DNA of 64,000 nucleotides from assembly GCF_000429785.1 (NCBI RefSeq), contig NZ_KE386952.1, positions 148,917-212,916 on the forward strand. The letters run 5' to 3'. A program made the translations under genes and the position numbers. This document shows, in pieces, positions 8,100-17,341 of the stretch; position 1 is the first letter of the stretch, and each line of letters opens with the position of its first letter. Below the pieces are notes generated by a model. The model was given only the letters and a program-made list of their open reading frames with translations. It was not told the DNA's origin and searched no databases. The stretch comes from Chitinibacter tainanensis DSM 15459. Lineage in GTDB: Bacteria > Pseudomonadota > Gammaproteobacteria > Burkholderiales > Chitinibacteraceae.

Positions 8100-10145
8100 A
8101 TGACCCAAGCTTCCCGCCATTTGCCCTTCCGCCGCGCCTTGTTTGACCTGCTGTCATCCATGCGCTTTGCCATCAGTCTGCTCACCATTCTGGCCATTGC
8201 GTCCATCATCGGCACCGTTTTAAAACAGAACGAGCCCTATGTGAATTACCGGGTGGAATTTGGTGAGTTCTGGTTCAGCATTTTCCAGCCTTTGGGGCTG
8301 TTTGATGTTTACCACGCCAGCTGGTTTCTGGTTATTCTGACCTTCCTCGTGGTATCGACCAGCTTATGCATCTGGCGTCACTGGCCGGGCGTTGTGCGCG
8401 ACTTCAAAGGCTATCGCGAAAAAGCCAGCTTAAATTCGCTGCGCCTCATCAGCCACCACGCGGAACAAGCGAAGCGCCTAGAAACCAGCGCCGTTGAAAG
8501 TTACCTGCAACGCGAAGGTTATCGTTACAAAATCCGCCACGAGGGCGATACCACCCTGCTGGCGGCTAAAAAAGGCAGCTGGCAAAAACTGGGCTATCTT
8601 TTTGCCCACTTGGCGATTGTGGTGATTTGTATTGGTGGCTTGATGGATGGCAATTTGCCATTAAAACTACTGGAAACCTTTGGCCTGAAAGCCCCGGAAG
8701 TACGGGATATTCCACAAAGCCAGATTCCAGCCATCAGCCGGCTCGAGAGCAATAATCTGTCTTTCCGTGGCAATGTCACCTTAAGCGAAGGGAGCAGTGC
8801 TTCAGTCGTGTTTCTGAATGCCGGCAATGGCTATTTTGTGCAAGAGCTGCCCTTCGCGCTCAAACTCAAGAAATTCCATATCGAGCACTACTCCACCGGA
8901 ATGCCCAAGCTGTTTGCCAGCGATATTGATGTGCTGGATCTACAAAGTGGCAAAGTCATCCAAAGCGGCACGGTGAAAGTGAATCACCCGCTGATCGTTG
9001 ATGGGGTAGCCATCTATCAGGCCAGTTTTGGCGATGGCGGCTCGGGCCTGGAATTTATGCAATGGGATCTGGCCAGCGGCAAAACCAGCCCACTCAATAC
9101 TCGCTCGCAAACCAATCAAGCCCTCACCTTAGCTGGCCGCAAATATCAACTGGAAGTCGGCGATCTGCGGCCGTTCAATATCGAAGATCTTGGCAAACCC
9201 GCCGAAGGCAGCACTTCGGCCGTCGCGGTGGATAAACTGCAAGAGCGGCTCGCCAGCGCGCAAGCCGTCACCAGCAGCAAAAATCTGCGCAACCTTGGCC
9301 CTATGGTGCAATTCAAATTGCGCGATGACACCGGCCAAGCGGTGGAATATCAAAATTATATGACTCCGTTTTTTGAAAATGGCGCCAGCTACTTTGTGAC
9401 GGGTATACGTCGGGAAGTATCAGCACCATTTAGTTTCGTGCGTATACCCCTAGATAGCGACAATCAGATTGCCAGCTTTATCCGCCTGCGCCAAACCTTG
9501 CTCGACTCAAGCCTGCATGCCGAGATCGCTCGCCGCACCGCGGCCAAAGCCCAAGCGGGTGGAGGCGTGTCGGCACAAAGCCAAGCTCAGTTTGCCGAAG
9601 TCACCCAAACGGTACTCAGCCAATTTGCGCAAGGCGGCCTGCCAGCGATTGATCGCTTCTTGGCCGAAAAAGTCCCCGATGACAAACGCCAAGCCGTGGC
9701 GCAAACCTATTTAAAAGTCCTGCAGGGTGCGGTGATTGATGCCATGGATGTGGCCACCGGCCGCGCGGGCCTGCCACAGTTGCCGATGAATGAAGCCAAC
9801 TATCGCTTTCTGATGGATAGCTTGGTGGCCACCAGCCAGCTGTTTGATTACGGCAGCCCGATTATCCTGCAACTGAATGGCTTTAACGAGGTCAAAGCCA
9901 GCGGCTTCCAGCTCACCCGCTCACCCGGCAAGAACGTGGTGTATCTGGGTTCGCTGCTGCTGATTCTGGGCGTATTCTGCATGTTCTACATCCGGGAAAA
10001 CCGGCTGTGGGTGCATCTGAGCGAGCAAGGTACCTTGCTGGCGATGAGCAGCAATCGCAAAACCCCGGATCTGGATCGCGAATTTGCCCGCCACCAGCAA
10101 CAACTGCTGGGGCAGAAACCTACCGAGCAAGAGTCTGACGCATGA
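8100..10145 (+). CDS. resB: ResB/CcsB, cytochrome c biogenesis System II
   Basis: A 681-residue membrane protein. Two membrane segments lie near residues 22-44 and 80-100, a third near 165-185, then a long periplasmic domain, and a last segment near 625-650 (VVYLGSLLLILGVFCMFYI). This matches ResB (CcsB), which with ResC (CcsA) carries haem across the membrane and ligates it to CxxCH motifs. The stop overlaps the ccsA start by four bases (ATGA), so the two are translationally coupled. The start is unusual: no RBS is visible because a terminator hairpin ends only a few bases upstream. ATG near residue 21 is an alternative but also lacks an RBS. Confidence 0.92.
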   Translation: MTQASRHLPFRRALFDLLSSMRFAISLLTILAIASIIGTVLKQNEPYVNYRVEFGEFWFSIFQPLGLFDVYHASWFLVILTFLVVSTSLCIWRHWPGVVRDFKGYREKASLNSLRLISHHAEQAKRLETSAVESYLQREGYRYKIRHEGDTTLLAAKKGSWQKLGYLFAHLAIVVICIGGLMDGNLPLKLLETFGLKAPEVRDIPQSQIPAISRLESNNLSFRGNVTLSEGSSASVVFLNAGNGYFVQELPFALKLKKFHIEHYSTGMPKLFASDIDVLDLQSGKVIQSGTVKVNHPLIVDGVAIYQASFGDGGSGLEFMQWDLASGKTSPLNTRSQTNQALTLAGRKYQLEVGDLRPFNIEDLGKPAEGSTSAVAVDKLQERLASAQAVTSSKNLRNLGPMVQFKLRDDTGQAVEYQNYMTPFFENGASYFVTGIRREVSAPFSFVRIPLDSDNQIASFIRLRQTLLDSSLHAEIARRTAAKAQAGGGVSAQSQAQFAEVTQTVLSQFAQGGLPAIDRFLAEKVPDDKRQAVAQTYLKVLQGAVIDAMDVATGRAGLPQLPMNEANYRFLMDSLVATSQLFDYGSPIILQLNGFNEVKASGFQLTRSPGKNVVYLGSLLLILGVFCMFYIRENRLWVHLSEQGTLLAMSSNRKTPDLDREFARHQQQLLGQKPTEQESDA

Positions 10146-11446
10146 ATGCACTTACCCCCGCCCGCAACTGGGCCGACTATGGTTACGCGGCACTAATTGT
10201 GCTGGCTGGCTGCCTGACTTGGCAGCTCTATCACGGCTATCTGGATTATTACGAGCAAGGCATCTTGCTGGGGTCGGCCGCAGGCCTGATCTGGCTGGGC
10301 TGGTTCTGGAAACCCATGCGCTGGTACTTCCCGCTCACGGCCTTGCTGGCACTGGCGGCCATTGGCTTGTATCAGGGCGAGCTTGCCCGTGGGCAGAGCG
10401 CTTTCTGGCTCAAGTACATCCTGTCTAGCCAATCGGCGGTGATGTGGATGTGCGTGCTGTTTTTCTTGGCAATGTTTGTTTACTGGCTGGGCCTTTTTAA
10501 ACGCTCGGCCACCGCGCTGCGGGTTGCCACTGGCCTAACCTGGGCCGCCGCCGTCATGGCCATGACTTCCAAGCTGGTACGCTGGTATGAAAGCTATTTG
10601 ATCGGTGCCGACATTGGGCATATTCCGGTCTCGAACCTTTACGAAGTATTTATCCTGTTCTGCCTGATCACCGCGCTGATGTATCTGTATTACGAAGCGA
10701 AATTTCAGGCTCGCTCCATGGGCGCGTTTGTATTGCCGATTATCTGTGCGGCCGTCGCCTTTATCATCTGGTACACCTTTGATCGGCAGGCGCATGAAAT
10801 TCAGCCGCTGATTCCGGCACTGCAATCGTGGTGGATGAAGATCCACGTGCCAGCGAACTTTGTTGGCTATGGTGCGTTCGCGATCGCCGCCATGTTGGGC
10901 ATTGCTTGGCTGTTGGCCAGCCCGAAAGCCATCCAGCCCGCCACTCGCAAAGGCCTGCTGCTGGGCTCGCTGGCCGTGTTTGCACTCACGCTGCTTGCCC
11001 ACCTGAATGCCGCCAGCCTCGCTAGCGACCCAAATAACCTCACCGGCGTTGGCTTTGCGGCGAAATTTGGCTATAGCATTGCCGGCCTGCTGCTGGTTGC
11101 CGCCAACCGTGGCCGCCTGCAACATGTCTTCCCTAAGCCCGACATGCTGGAAGAAGTGTCATACCAGGCCATTGCCGTCGGTTTTCTGTTTTTCACCATC
11201 GCCACCGTGCTGGGTGCAATGTGGGCGGCAGATGCCTGGGGCGGCTACTGGAGCTGGGATCCGAAAGAAACCTGGGCCCTAATCGTGTGGCTGAATTACG
11301 CCACCTGGCTGCATATCCGGCTGGTGAAAGGCTGGCGCGGTGAAGTGCTGGCTTGGTGGTCGGTGGTCGGGCTGTTTATTACCACTTTTGCCTTTATTGG
11401 CGTGAATATGTTCCTCTCCGGCCTGCACTCCTACGGCGGGCTGTAA
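10142..11446 (+). CDS. ccsA: CcsA/ResC, cytochrome c haem lyase subunit (System II)
   Basis: A 434-residue polytopic membrane protein of the haem-handling protein family. The tryptophan-rich WWD signature is present as WGGYWSWDPKETWAL (near 11240-11280) with conserved flanking His residues, and the length fits cytochrome c-type biogenesis CcsB/ResC proteins. It forms the haem channel and synthase with ResB, encoded directly upstream with an ATGA overlap. A strong terminator follows. Confidence 0.94.
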   Translation: MNALTPARNWADYGYAALIVLAGCLTWQLYHGYLDYYEQGILLGSAAGLIWLGWFWKPMRWYFPLTALLALAAIGLYQGELARGQSAFWLKYILSSQSAVMWMCVLFFLAMFVYWLGLFKRSATALRVATGLTWAAAVMAMTSKLVRWYESYLIGADIGHIPVSNLYEVFILFCLITALMYLYYEAKFQARSMGAFVLPIICAAVAFIIWYTFDRQAHEIQPLIPALQSWWMKIHVPANFVGYGAFAIAAMLGIAWLLASPKAIQPATRKGLLLGSLAVFALTLLAHLNAASLASDPNNLTGVGFAAKFGYSIAGLLLVAANRGRLQHVFPKPDMLEEVSYQAIAVGFLFFTIATVLGAMWAADAWGGYWSWDPKETWALIVWLNYATWLHIRLVKGWRGEVLAWWSVVGLFITTFAFIGVNMFLSGLHSYGGL

Positions 11447-11466
11447 ACCAGAACCATTTGACGCCA

Positions 11467-11493
11467 ACAGGCCACCCGCGGGTGGCCTGTTTC
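11467..11493 (+). terminator. Terminator after ccsA
   Basis: Near-perfect inverted repeat AACAGGCCACCCGC / GGGTGGCCTGTTT followed by a short T-rich stretch, 20 bp past the ccsA stop. Confidence 0.7.
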
Positions 11494-11707
11494 CATTTTG
11501 CAACAATCGTTTGAAACTGCCCGCCAGCCAAAAGCGCCAGCAAATCAGCGCAAAAGCCTTGTTAATACAGGCTTTGCATCATCATTTGCTTATTCTTGCG
11601 CCGCCGCAACATACCCCGGTAACATTTCCACACACCCACGGGTGCAAGGTCGGCGATAACATGTTCGCTCGCTATGCTGCTACGCCACAAAAAGGCATGT
11701 TTACACC

Positions 11708-12241
11708 ATGGATAACAACACGCTATTCATCCGCACGGAACTCGGTAACCACGAGCTGCAAAACCGCTCGGCCGGCTTCCCGATCAAGCAGCGTCAACTG
11801 CTGTTTCTGATTGATGGCCAGAACCGGATCGCTGATCTGGCCGCTTTTAGCCCAAATCTAGAAGAGCTCAAACTCCGGCTGGTTAAGCTGATGGAGCTGG
11901 GTCTGATCGTTGAAGAAGGCGCGCGCCAGCCACCTGAGCGCCTGCCCAGCATCTTCGATCCAACGGTACAACCCACGATTCCACCGCCCGGCTCAACCCC
12001 GCTCAAAGGCCTGCCCAGCGCCAAAGCGCTACAGAATGTGCGCCGGATCATCAGCATGACCGACCAGACCTATCTGGGCGGCAAGCTGGAATTTATGCTG
12101 CAGGATGTATTTGATGTGATGAGCACACCGGAAGAGCTGCAGTTTTGTATTGACCGCTGGCAGCGCACCATGCGCGACGCCGGCCTCAACGACATGGCCG
12201 ATTCGTATATGTGGCAGGTGCGCAGCGCGCTGAGCGATTAA
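11708..12241 (+). CDS. Hypothetical protein, 177 aa
   Basis: I do not recognise this protein. It has no signal peptide or membrane segment. Residues about 20-75 are predicted helical and resemble a small winged-helix fold (KQRQLLFLIDGQ, then LKLRLVKLMELGLIVEEG). A proline-rich linker (PSIFDPTVQPTIPPPGS) follows, then a helical C-terminal region with FMLQDVFDVMSTPEELQFC. Coding character and base use match the neighbours. It converges with the COG0523 GTPase gene, with only 3 bp between the two stop codons. The preceding 261 bp contain the ccsA terminator and no other ORF I trust. The RBS is weak (AAGG). Confidence 0.75.
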   Translation: MDNNTLFIRTELGNHELQNRSAGFPIKQRQLLFLIDGQNRIADLAAFSPNLEELKLRLVKLMELGLIVEEGARQPPERLPSIFDPTVQPTIPPPGSTPLKGLPSAKALQNVRRIISMTDQTYLGGKLEFMLQDVFDVMSTPEELQFCIDRWQRTMRDAGLNDMADSYMWQVRSALSD

Positions 12242-12244
12242 CGT

Positions 12245-13303
12245 TTAGCGACGCGGCGTCATGATCGCCGCCAAGAGTTGTGCTTCCAACAGCGCCCAAT
12301 CGGGCGCTGTTGTGCTTTCTACGATCACCTCAAATCGACTATCGCGACGGTAGGCGCTAGGCGCGGCCCCCACCATTCCTTCCACCCAGTCAAAGCGATA
12401 CCAGTCGCGCTCGGTCTGAAACACCCCTTTGGCCCGGCTCAAGCCCACCAGCCCAAGGTTATCGGGGGCTTGCAGCGCTTCAAACAAGCCCGCCACCTGA
12501 GCACTGGCAAACCAAGTCTCGGGCGAGAAAATCCAGCCGCAGCTATGCGAGCCAAGGCTGGATTGCGTTTTGCGCACCGGCCACACGAGGGGCTGCTCGC
12601 TGGCATCCGCAGCTGGAGCTGCCTTGCGGCGCGGCAGCAAACGATGCCCCTGCGGCGCTGCCACGGGCTCTGCTGGCCAGCGCTCGGGGTGCAATTCCAG
12701 ATCCAACAAATCAGCCGCAAAAACGCCCTGCCGCGCTCGCTGTACAGCCAGTTTGGGCGGAAACTGGGCGGCCGCCATCTGCTCGGCCGCCGTGATTTGC
12801 GCCTCATCGGCCAGATCACATTTATTCAGCACCAGCACATCGGCCAATTGCAGCTGATCGCGCCACGTTTCGTGCGTGGTATAGCGGCTATCGGCCAGAT
12901 GCCGCGGATCAAGCAAAGTGACAATCGCACGCAATTCAAAGGCGCTAGCGAGCATTGGGTCGCGCAATAAATCCACAATACCCGCGGGGTGTCCCAGCCC
13001 AGAAGGCTCGATTAATAAGCGCTGCGGACGAATACCCCTAGCTAACTTGGTGAGTGTGACCCGCAGCTGCGGGCTGGTGGTACAGCAAATACAGCCGCCA
13101 GGCACTTCCGCCACCTGCAAGCCCTCGCCCGCCGCCGACAGGCTCGCGCCATCAATCCCGACCTCACCAAATTCGTTCACCACAATGGCCCAATATTCAT
13201 CGGCCGGTTTATTCGCCAGCAAATGCATGAGGGCGGTAGTTTTACCCACCCCGAGAAAACCGGTAACGATGTTGACAGGGATTGGGGCAGCGGTAGTGGA
13301 CAT
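12245..13303 (-). CDS. CobW/COG0523-family GTPase, putative metal chaperone
   Basis: A 352-residue G3E GTPase. The P-loop GFLGVGKTTAL is near residue 14, a metal-binding GGCICCTTS motif (CxCC) is near residue 70, the G4 motif NKCD follows DVLVLNKCDLAD, and a C-terminal CobW_C domain is present. COG0523 proteins move Zn or other metals, or act in cobalamin synthesis; neighbours do not reveal which, and no Zur site or cobalamin gene is visible. It is 14 bp downstream of pth on the same strand, so it is probably co-transcribed. Confidence 0.88.
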   Translation of the reverse strand: MSTTAAPIPVNIVTGFLGVGKTTALMHLLANKPADEYWAIVVNEFGEVGIDGASLSAAGEGLQVAEVPGGCICCTTSPQLRVTLTKLARGIRPQRLLIEPSGLGHPAGIVDLLRDPMLASAFELRAIVTLLDPRHLADSRYTTHETWRDQLQLADVLVLNKCDLADEAQITAAEQMAAAQFPPKLAVQRARQGVFAADLLDLELHPERWPAEPVAAPQGHRLLPRRKAAPAADASEQPLVWPVRKTQSSLGSHSCGWIFSPETWFASAQVAGLFEALQAPDNLGLVGLSRAKGVFQTERDWYRFDWVEGMVGAAPSAYRRDSRFEVIVESTTAPDWALLEAQLLAAIMTPRR

Positions 13304-13317
13304 AGCAGGCTCGGTGT

Positions 13318-13932
13318 TTATTCGGATTTCGGGGCCGGTTTGTGTTCGCGTTTCTTGCTTTCATCGGTATGCAAGAGGCTCATCGCTTGGCCACTTTGCC
13401 CGGCCAACAGCTTGGGCAACACGCTCAAGGCCTTGATCACGGCCTTATCGATTTCTTCCTGCTCTTCGCGCCGCGGCGGTTTCAGCACAAAATTAGCCAC
13501 CTCGGCCTTATTGCCCGGATGCCCGATACCTAAGCGCAGGCGCCAGTAATTGGGCGTACCCAGATGGGCCTGAATATCGCGCAGACCATTGTGCCCGCCG
13601 TGGCCGCCGCCTTGCTTGAGCTTGGCCAGGCCAGGCGCCAGATCCAGCTCATCGTGTACGACCAAGATCTCGTCAGGCAGAATTTTATAAAACTGCGCCA
13701 GTGCCACCACCGCCAGGCCACTGCGATTCATATAGGTTTGCGGCTGCAATAGCCAAACATCATGGCCAGCCAGATTCACCCGCCCCACTTGGCCGTGAAA
13801 CTTGCTGTCCTGTCGCAGCATAATTTTGCCGTCGCGGGCTAGCTCATCCACCAGCCAGAAGCCCGCATTGTGACGGGTGGCCGCGTATTCGGCGCCCGGG
13901 TTGCCCAGGCCCACAATCAATTTGATGCTCAT
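13318..13932 (-). CDS. pth: Peptidyl-tRNA hydrolase
   Basis: A 204-residue Pth releasing tRNA from stalled peptidyl-tRNA. The N-terminus [25 protein letters not shown] (positions 13932 down) carries the catalytic His in TRHNAG. YMNRSG, the Asp in HDELDL and the GGHNGLRD motif are all present. A basic tail ([10 protein letters not shown]) extends the C-terminus. Start at 13932; the longer frame to 14043 runs through the rplY terminator and is rejected. prs-rplY-pth is a conserved order in betaproteobacteria. Confidence 0.96.
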   Translation of the reverse strand: MSIKLIVGLGNPGAEYAATRHNAGFWLVDELARDGKIMLRQDSKFHGQVGRVNLAGHDVWLLQPQTYMNRSGLAVVALAQFYKILPDEILVVHDELDLAPGLAKLKQGGGHGGHNGLRDIQAHLGTPNYWRLRLGIGHPGNKAEVANFVLKPPRREEQEEIDKAVIKALSVLPKLLAGQSGQAMSLLHTDESKKREHKPAPKSE

Positions 13933-14001
13933 GATTTCATACTCTTTGCACAGCCCGCCATCATAGCGCGAAGCGCCACGGCTCGCGATGCGAGCGAACA
14001 T

Positions 14002-14026
14002 AAAAAAACCCCGCCGAGGCGGGGTG
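14002..14026 (-). terminator. Terminator after rplY
   Basis: On the minus strand a CCCCGCC-tcg-GCGGGG-type stem is followed by TTTTTTT. It lies between the rplY stop and the pth start, so pth needs read-through or its own promoter. Confidence 0.8.
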
Positions 14027-14054
14027 GGTTTGGCTACTGCCAACGGAGAAAAGC

Positions 14055-14630
14055 TTAGCCTTTCGCGCCGTTCAGCAGAGAAACCGCCAGGTCTGCACCG
14101 CGCAGCAGTGAAACCAGTTGTACGCCTTCTGGCAGAACCAGATCTGACAAGTGTACAGACAGGTTGCCTACAGCCAGGTTGGCTTGGTCAACAGTGATGT
14201 ACTCTGGCAGTTTAGAAGCAGCACAACGAACCATTACTTCTTTCAGTACGTTGCTGATGCTACCGCCTTGCAGTTTAACGCCTTGGCAAGTATCGCCATT
14301 CACGAAGTGCAGAGGTACTTTCAGCTCAACAACGGTGTCGCTGTTTACGCGCTGGAAGTCAACGTGCAGTACTTGCTGTTTGAACGGGTGGTATTGCACC
14401 GCGCGCAGCAGAACTTGCTGAGCCGCTGCACCGTCAACTGACAGGTTGATCAGGGCAGTGTGGAATTTCTCGTCTTGCAGCGTGTAGTACATGCTGTTGT
14501 GATCGAGGGCGATAGCTTGAGGCTCGCCTGCACCGTAAACGATGGCTGGCAGTTGGCCAGCTTTACGCAGGCGGCGGCTCGCACCAGTACCCTGCAGTTC
14601 ACGGGCTTTAGCTTGAATTTCGAAAGTCAT
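14055..14630 (-). CDS. rplY: 50S ribosomal protein L25 (general stress protein Ctc type)
   Basis: A 191-residue long-form L25. The N-terminal 5S-rRNA-binding domain begins [20 protein letters not shown] and contains [14 protein letters not shown]; the C-terminal TL5/Ctc domain runs from about residue 95. The chosen ATG has GGAG eight bases upstream. Codons lean to T-ending, highly expressed forms more than in neighbouring genes, as expected of a ribosomal protein. It sits between prs and pth. Confidence 0.96.
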   Translation of the reverse strand: MTFEIQAKARELQGTGASRRLRKAGQLPAIVYGAGEPQAIALDHNSMYYTLQDEKFHTALINLSVDGAAAQQVLLRAVQYHPFKQQVLHVDFQRVNSDTVVELKVPLHFVNGDTCQGVKLQGGSISNVLKEVMVRCAASKLPEYITVDQANLAVGNLSVHLSDLVLPEGVQLVSLLRGADLAVSLLNGAKG

Positions 14631-14694
14631 TTTTAAAACTCCAGTTTGGATAACAACATACGCCCCCCGCGACCAGAGAAGCATATGATTCAGA

Positions 14695-14743
14695 GGGTAT
14701 ATCCTCAGAATGCTTTTACTACAAAGCCTGCAGGGCAATACCT
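14695..14743. repeat. 49-bp end-conserved element, copy 1
   Basis: Begins GGGTAT and ends ATACCT, 49 bp in all, 18 bp after the prs stop and before the rplY leader. An internal GCTTT / AAAGC pair flanks the centre. See the finding on this family. Confidence 0.8.
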
Positions 14744-14761
14744 ACAGGCTGTATAAATCAA

Positions 14762-15712
14762 TTAATCAACGAACAGGCTAGACACCGACTCTTCGTTATT
14801 GATGCGGCGCATGGTTTCCGCCAAGAGGCCCGCAATCGAAACAACGCGTACACGGCCGCTGGCTTGCGCTTCTTCCGACACCGGAATGGTGTCAGTCACT
14901 ACGACTTCATCCAGCGCCGACTGCAAGATGCGCTCTACCGCCGCGCCCGAGAATACCGGGTGAGTGGCATAAGCCATGACCTTTTTCGCGCCGAATTTTT
15001 TCAGTGCTTCAGCGGCTTTACACAGGGTATTGGCGGTATCGATCATGTCGTCGATGATGATACAGGTGCGATCTTTCACATCACCGATGATGTGCATCAC
15101 CTCAGCCACATTGGCTTTCGGGCGACGCTTGTCGATGATGGCCATATCCACACCCAGCTGTTTCGCCATCGCACGCGCGCGCAATACACCGCCCACGTCA
15201 GGAGAAACAATCATCAGGTCTTCGTGGTTTTTCGCGCGGATATCAGCCAGCAATACCGGTGTGGAATAAATATTATCCACCGGAATATCGAAGAAGCCTT
15301 GAATCTGGTCGGCGTGAACATCGACCGTCAACACGCGATCAACGCCGGCCACTTGCAGCATATTGGCTACGACTTTAGCCGAAATCGGTACCCGGGCTGA
15401 GCGCGGACGACGATCCTGGCGGGCATAACCGAAATAAGGGATAGCGGCGGTAATCCGGCCGGCCGAAGCCCGTTTCAGCGCATCCACCATCAGCATCATT
15501 TCCATGATGTTGTCGTTGGTCGGCACACAAGTGGATTGCAATACAAATACGTCACGACCACGGACGTTTTCCAGCAACTCCACCGTCACTTCTCCATCCG
15601 AGAAGCGGCCAACAGTGGCGCGCCCCAGAGAGATGTCCAGGTGATTCACTACACGCTCAGCAAGCCTTGGGTTGGCATTGCCGGTAAAAACCATGAGGCT
15701 GTCGTAAGCCAT
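14762..15712 (-). CDS. prs: Ribose-phosphate pyrophosphokinase (PRPP synthetase)
   Basis: A 316-residue class I PRPP synthetase making phosphoribosyl pyrophosphate from ribose 5-phosphate and ATP for nucleotide, His and Trp synthesis. It shows [16 protein letters not shown] near residue 38, the catalytic stretch [20 protein letters not shown], the Mg-binding [12 protein letters not shown] segment and the PRPP loop [12 protein letters not shown]. Length and all motifs are standard. It is preceded by tRNA-Gln with a hairpin between them and followed by rplY. Confidence 0.97.
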   Translation of the reverse strand: MAYDSLMVFTGNANPRLAERVVNHLDISLGRATVGRFSDGEVTVELLENVRGRDVFVLQSTCVPTNDNIMEMMLMVDALKRASAGRITAAIPYFGYARQDRRPRSARVPISAKVVANMLQVAGVDRVLTVDVHADQIQGFFDIPVDNIYSTPVLLADIRAKNHEDLMIVSPDVGGVLRARAMAKQLGVDMAIIDKRRPKANVAEVMHIIGDVKDRTCIIIDDMIDTANTLCKAAEALKKFGAKKVMAYATHPVFSGAAVERILQSALDEVVVTDTIPVSEEAQASGRVRVVSIAGLLAETMRRINNEESVSSLFVD

Positions 15713-15725
15713 TTTCGATTCCTGA

Positions 15726-15770
15726 AAAACGAAAAGCGTGTAACCGGTGATTACACGCTTTTCTTTTTAT
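15726..15770. terminator. Bidirectional hairpin between tRNA-Gln and prs
   Basis: GAAAAGCGTGTAA and its complement TTACACGCTTTTC flank a 6-base loop, with T-rich sequence on both sides. It could end the ispE/tRNA transcript or be a processing/attenuation structure in the prs leader, since the prs ATG is only about 14 bp away. Confidence 0.7.
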
Positions 15771-15773
15771 AGG

Positions 15774-15850
15774 TGGCAGGGGAAGAAGGATTCGAACCTT
15801 CGCATGCCGGAATCAAAATCCGGTGCCTTAACCAACTTGGCGACTCCCCT
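15774..15850 (-). tRNA. tRNA-Gln (anticodon TTG)
   Basis: Cloverleaf on the minus strand. Acceptor AGGGGAG pairs with TTCCCCT (one G-U). The anticodon stem CCGGA/TCCGG encloses loop TTTTGAT, giving anticodon TTG. The T-arm is GAAGG-TTCGAAT-CCTTC. CCA is encoded at 15774-15776. It lies 18 bp after ispE, the usual place for tRNA-Gln in betaproteobacteria. Confidence 0.95.
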
Positions 15851-15868
15851 AACGAATTTGCCGCTGAC

Positions 15869-16780
15869 TTAGTCAGTCGCAAAATCGAGTAACTGGTGCT
15901 GACTTATTGAAGAGCAGGTAAACCCGGTCATCCCTTCAAGAAGGCAGGATATTACTGCATCCGCCTGATTTTGTGAAGCGTTTTTTTGCGCACTTTGCCG
16001 CGCAAACGCTGCAAACACACAACTGCCCGACCCCGTCATTCTAGCGGGCGCAAACTGATTGAGCCAGTCTAACTGCGCGCCAATCAGAGGGAATTTTGCC
16101 ACCGCAACGGCTTGCAAATCGTTGTGCAATTGCATCCAGTCGACTTCACCTGCCAGTAGCGCCGCCTTCACCGAGGCCGTATTCCGCGGCAAATCCGGGG
16201 CGCCGAAAATCGCGGGAGTGGGAACATGCACGGCCGGGTGCAGCACCACGAATTGCTGCTCGGGCACCGCTATCGGCGTCATAATTTCGCCAATGCCTTC
16301 TACCAGCGCCGTGCGCCCAAACAGAAAAAACGGCACATCAGCGCCCAGCTGCACGCCCAGCGCCATTAAGGCCGCGCGGGATAAATTCAGCTGCCAGAGC
16401 CGATTGAGCGCCAGCAACACCGTGGCCGCATCGGAGCTGCCGCCGCCCATGCCACCGCCCATCGGCAGCACTTTATCCACCCGCAGATCCACCCCTAACT
16501 GACAGCCCGTGTGTTGCTGCAACAGGCGCGCCGCGCGCACGGTGAGATCACTCTCGGCCGGCACCCCCGGCAGTGGGTTGTGATGCACTACGGCAGTATC
16601 GGGCCGCACGCGCAGCCAGATCGTGTCTTGCCGATCAACCAGCTGAAAAATCGATTCCAGCAAATGATAACCATCGGCGCGACGCCCAGTGACGTGCAAA
16701 AACAGGTTTAACTTGGCAGGGGCCGGATAGGCCTGAAAGCCCGCCGCATCAACGACGGGAAGATAAGAAGCTGTGCTCAT
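15869..16780 (-). CDS. ispE: 4-diphosphocytidyl-2-C-methyl-D-erythritol kinase
   Basis: A 303-residue GHMP kinase of the MEP isoprenoid pathway. PAPAKLNLFLHVTGRRADGYH is at residues about 28-48, and the ATP-binding GHMP loop PMGGGMGGGSSDAAT near residue 105. The C-terminal ARMTGSGSCVFAAF motif is present. ATG 16780 overlaps the lolB stop (ATGA), which fixes the start and indicates translational coupling. The tail after about residue 283 is somewhat longer than in E. coli IspE. Confidence 0.96.
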   Translation of the reverse strand: MSTASYLPVVDAAGFQAYPAPAKLNLFLHVTGRRADGYHLLESIFQLVDRQDTIWLRVRPDTAVVHHNPLPGVPAESDLTVRAARLLQQHTGCQLGVDLRVDKVLPMGGGMGGGSSDAATVLLALNRLWQLNLSRAALMALGVQLGADVPFFLFGRTALVEGIGEIMTPIAVPEQQFVVLHPAVHVPTPAIFGAPDLPRNTASVKAALLAGEVDWMQLHNDLQAVAVAKFPLIGAQLDWLNQFAPARMTGSGSCVFAAFARQSAQKNASQNQADAVISCLLEGMTGFTCSSISQHQLLDFATD

Positions 16781-17337
16781 GGTTGTGCGGCGACGCTCGC
16801 CTGCTGCCATTCATTGATCAAAACGCGGATTTTAATCGCATCCTGCGCGCTGTCGAGCCGTTGTAACTCGATCCGATAGGGCCATTGGCCGCCCCGGTAA
16901 TCGCTAGGGCTAATCCGCCAGCCAGCCTGCACGAGGGTGTCGCCCTCGCGGCTAAATGCTGCCGTGGGCGCAGGCAAGCCACGCAACCACCAGCGCATAC
17001 CACTAACTGGCAACTGTACGCCGGTCAATTCCAGCAATAATGCTTCAGGGTCGCGAGCCGTGCGGCGCTCGGTGCCGCGATCGAGCTCAGCCTCGACCAC
17101 CACATCACGCTCATAGCGCAAACGCAACTCGGCTAGGGTATTACCCAACGGGGTATTCAGCGCCAGCGTGTCACGCTCGGCGCTGGCCTGCCAGACAAAC
17201 TGCACGGTATCCGCCCGCTCTGCCTGGCGAATATTCACCCGCCCACTGGCGGCAAAGCCTTGCGATGGCGGCGCCAGCGGCGTCGAACTACAGGCTGCCA
17301 AGCACAAAGCCAGCAGCGCCAATCCTAGTTCTTTCAT
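16777..17337 (-). CDS. lolB: LolB, outer-membrane lipoprotein receptor
   Basis: A 186-residue lipoprotein. The start MKELGLALLALCLAACSS gives a signal peptide with lipobox LAAC; the mature protein begins at Cys 16. The LolB fold accepts lipoproteins from LolA and inserts them in the outer membrane. Identity rests on length, lipobox and the lolB-ispE-tRNA-Gln-prs synteny, with supporting stretches such as FAASGRVNIRQ and GMRWWLRGLP. It begins 4 bp after the TPR lipoprotein gene and overlaps ispE by 4 bp. Confidence 0.9.
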   Translation of the reverse strand: MKELGLALLALCLAACSSTPLAPPSQGFAASGRVNIRQAERADTVQFVWQASAERDTLALNTPLGNTLAELRLRYERDVVVEAELDRGTERRTARDPEALLLELTGVQLPVSGMRWWLRGLPAPTAAFSREGDTLVQAGWRISPSDYRGGQWPYRIELQRLDSAQDAIKIRVLINEWQQASVAAQP

Positions 17338-17341
17338 CCGC

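Noticed and set aside
10535-11125. Minus-strand ORF of 196 codons inside ccsA
   Set aside because: It is fully antisense to a well-conserved membrane protein and its product is Gln/Arg-rich without family features.
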